NCBI GenBank assembly: GCA_023511325.1 | Contig: JAIMBU010000149.1 | Coordinates: 1-6,730 of the forward strand | Source of the DNA: Gorillibacterium sp. | GTDB lineage: Bacteria > Bacillota > Bacilli > Paenibacillales > NBRC-103111 | Direction of reading: 5' to 3' | Length of the DNA stretch: 6,730 bases | Shown here: positions 5,554 to 6,730 of the stretch, one piece after another | Position numbering within the stretch: the first letter of the stretch is position 1 | How the letters are laid out: each line of letters begins with the position of its first letter | Position numbers and translations under genes: made by a program | Notes under the pieces: model-generated | What the model was told of the DNA's origin: nothing | The model's database searches: none | What the model saw: only the letters and a program-made list of their open reading frames with translations

Positions 5554-6730
5554 GGTGTTCACCTTTTCTTCCATAATGATTGTCTTCGGACTCAACGGGC
5601 AGCAGAATATCAATACAGGTTCCGTCATCGCCGGAAGTGGAAATAAACAGGCCGAAGGGTTCTCCGAACAGTAGCCGGATCCTCATATGCACATTGAACA
5701 ACCCAATGGACATTTTATTATCCACAGAGGGCTTGTACTCCATCAGGTCATCGATCGATAAATCAAATATTCGGTTAAAAGACTCTTGAACGTCTGCCGA
5801 CATTCCCCTGCCACCATCTTCAATTGTAATCAAACAGCCTGCTGCTACATGCATTTCCGATATTCTCACATAGTTTGGCGCTATTTTATGTTTCTGGAAG
5901 CCATGCTTAAAGCAGTTCTCAATGATCGGCTGAAGCATGGAGCGCACAGCGAATACTCGTTTCCCCGTTAGCGGTTTAATCTCTATGGAATAAACCAATG
6001 ACTCATACCTCTCCGCTTGAATAGAAAGATAGGCCTCGATATGCTGTTTCTCATCCCATAGGCTGACAATATCATTTGGATTCTGCACGTTGTAGCGAAA
6101 CATATCGCCCAAAGACACAATCATCCGGCTGATTTTGTCATTTCCCTCAACGATAGCGGTAGAATTGATAAACTCCAGGGTATTGTACAGGAAATGAGGA
6201 TTGATTTGCGCCTGCATGGCATGCAGCAGCGCTTCCTTCTGTTTAACCTCCAGCTCTTTCTCCCTGAGCTGAGATACATGCACAATCTCAACCAGGCGCT
6301 TCATTTCCGCCAACATCCGGTTAAAGCCGCGGTACAAGCTACCGATTTCGGAATTCTTATTCTCTGGGGCACGAACACTGAGCTCACCAAGCTCCGCCCG
6401 CTTCATCACGCGGAGAAGCGTCAGCAGGGACTTGCTGAGCGAATACATCACCGCGCTAGCAACAATCATCACAAGAAGAAACAACAGGAGCGAGACAATC
6501 GTCGATATTCGGCTCACCTTGAGGAGGGATTCATTAAGCTCGCTGAGCAGCACCTCCGAGAACAGGGTAAGTCCGGTGCTGCTGGAGCGAAAGAAGACAA
6601 TGAGCTTGTTTCCCTTATCCGTTGGCACCGTGAATGTTCCCCGGCTTTTGTCCCCCATTGCCTCCAGATAGGCATCCGGTATGGTCTTCTCTGCCTTCTG
6701 GCCGCTGGGATGATAGGCGGTCTTCTGCTC
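5528..6730 (-). CDS. Sensor histidine kinase, YesM-type (HisKA_7TM-less HPK7 class, His_kinase + HATPase_c), N-terminus outside window
   Basis: The last 400 codons are visible and the frame is open to the window edge, so the first membrane helix and most of the extracellular sensor are missing. In visible-fragment numbering: the end of the outside sensor domain (1-70), a membrane helix (about 74-96), a HAMP linker (about 97-150), then a coiled-coil-like stretch rich in Glu and Lys. The phosphoacceptor box QINPHFLYNTLEFIN has His179. The ATP-binding domain shows the N-box MLQPIIENCFKHGF (Asn272), DGGRGM (305-310) and SIGLFNVHMRIRLLFG (341-356). All are features of the YesM/LytS-like His_kinase family. 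It should autophosphorylate and transfer phosphate to the regulator encoded next to it. An internal ATG at 6658 falls within the sensor domain and is not the start. The signal is unknown; partners of LplB/YtcP transporters usually respond to sugars. Confidence 0.93.
   Translation of the reverse strand, partial: EQKTAYHPSGQKAEKTIPDAYLEAMGDKSRGTFTVPTDKGNKLIVFFRSSSTGLTLFSEVLLSELNESLLKVSRISTIVSLLLFLLVMIVASAVMYSLSKSLLTLLRVMKRAELGELSVRAPENKNSEIGSLYRGFNRMLAEMKRLVEIVHVSQLREKELEVKQKEALLHAMQAQINPHFLYNTLEFINSTAIVEGNDKISRMIVSLGDMFRYNVQNPNDIVSLWDEKQHIEAYLSIQAERYESLVYSIEIKPLTGKRVFAVRSMLQPIIENCFKHGFQKHKIAPNYVRISEMHVAAGCLITIEDGGRGMSADVQESFNRIFDLSIDDLMEYKPSVDNKMSIGLFNVHMRIRLLFGEPFGLFISTSGDDGTCIDILLPVESEDNHYGRKGEHHDLPDSTR
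5560..5566 (-). promoter_or_regulatory. Ribosome-binding site deciding the response-regulator start
   Basis: AAAGGTG lies 6 bases upstream of ATG 5553, inside the kinase coding sequence. It supports the 348-residue regulator over the 25-codon longer frame. Ribosomes finishing the kinase at 5528 pass this start, so translation of the two proteins is probably coupled. Confidence 0.6.

Noticed and set aside
5554..5628. 25-codon N-terminal extension of the response regulator
   Set aside because: The extra residues do not resemble a receiver domain and lie within the kinase gene; ATG 5553 has a good ribosome-binding site and gives the canonical receiver start.

Overview
The window looks like part of a Paenibacillus-type (Firmicutes, Bacillales) carbohydrate-uptake locus. 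This rests on gene order and protein families: a YesM-type sensor kinase, a YesN-type response regulator, a large lipoprotein of the LipO/YtcQ class, an LplB-like permease, a YtcP-like permease and then a glycosidase-like gene. Strong AAGGGGG/AAAGGAG ribosome-binding sites and moderate GC content agree with it. Genus is inferred; there is no rRNA or other phylogenetic marker here.

Every gene lies on the minus strand, so the biological order runs from high to low coordinates. The 3' part of a histidine kinase gene (5528-6730, 5' end outside the window) overlaps the response-regulator gene (4507-5553) by 26 bases. A 114-base gap (4393-4506) holds the control region. Then come the solute-binding lipoprotein (2713-4392), permease 1 (1783-2685), permease 2 (877-1767) and an incomplete (alpha/alpha)6-type glycosidase-like protein (1-870, C-terminus outside the window). 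Gaps between these last four genes are 27, 15 and 6 bases, so they should form one transcript. The glycosidase-like reading frame is open to the window edge with no stop.

Inferred working model: the kinase senses an extracellular or envelope signal, probably a sugar or liganded binding protein, and phosphorylates the regulator at Asp56. The regulator, through its C-terminal pair of AraC helix-turn-helix motifs, activates the transporter operon. The lipoprotein captures an oligosaccharide, the two permeases import it, and the cytoplasmic glycosidase-like enzyme processes it. No ATPase gene is present, as expected for this transporter class, which commonly shares an MsmX/UgpC-type ATPase encoded elsewhere.

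The most informative non-coding signal is in the 114-base gap. A 17-base direct repeat (ATGAAAAnGnCATnCAA, 14 of 17 identical) recurs at a 20-base period. The promoter-proximal copy overlaps a -35-like TTCAAA, which sits 17 bases from a -10-like TACAAT. A weaker third copy lies 21 bases further upstream over the regulator's stop codon. This is the geometry expected of an AraC-family activator site, though binding is not shown. I see no mobile elements, CRISPR arrays, RNA genes or clear terminators. The overall system type is known; the substrate and the exact glycosidase family are the real unknowns.
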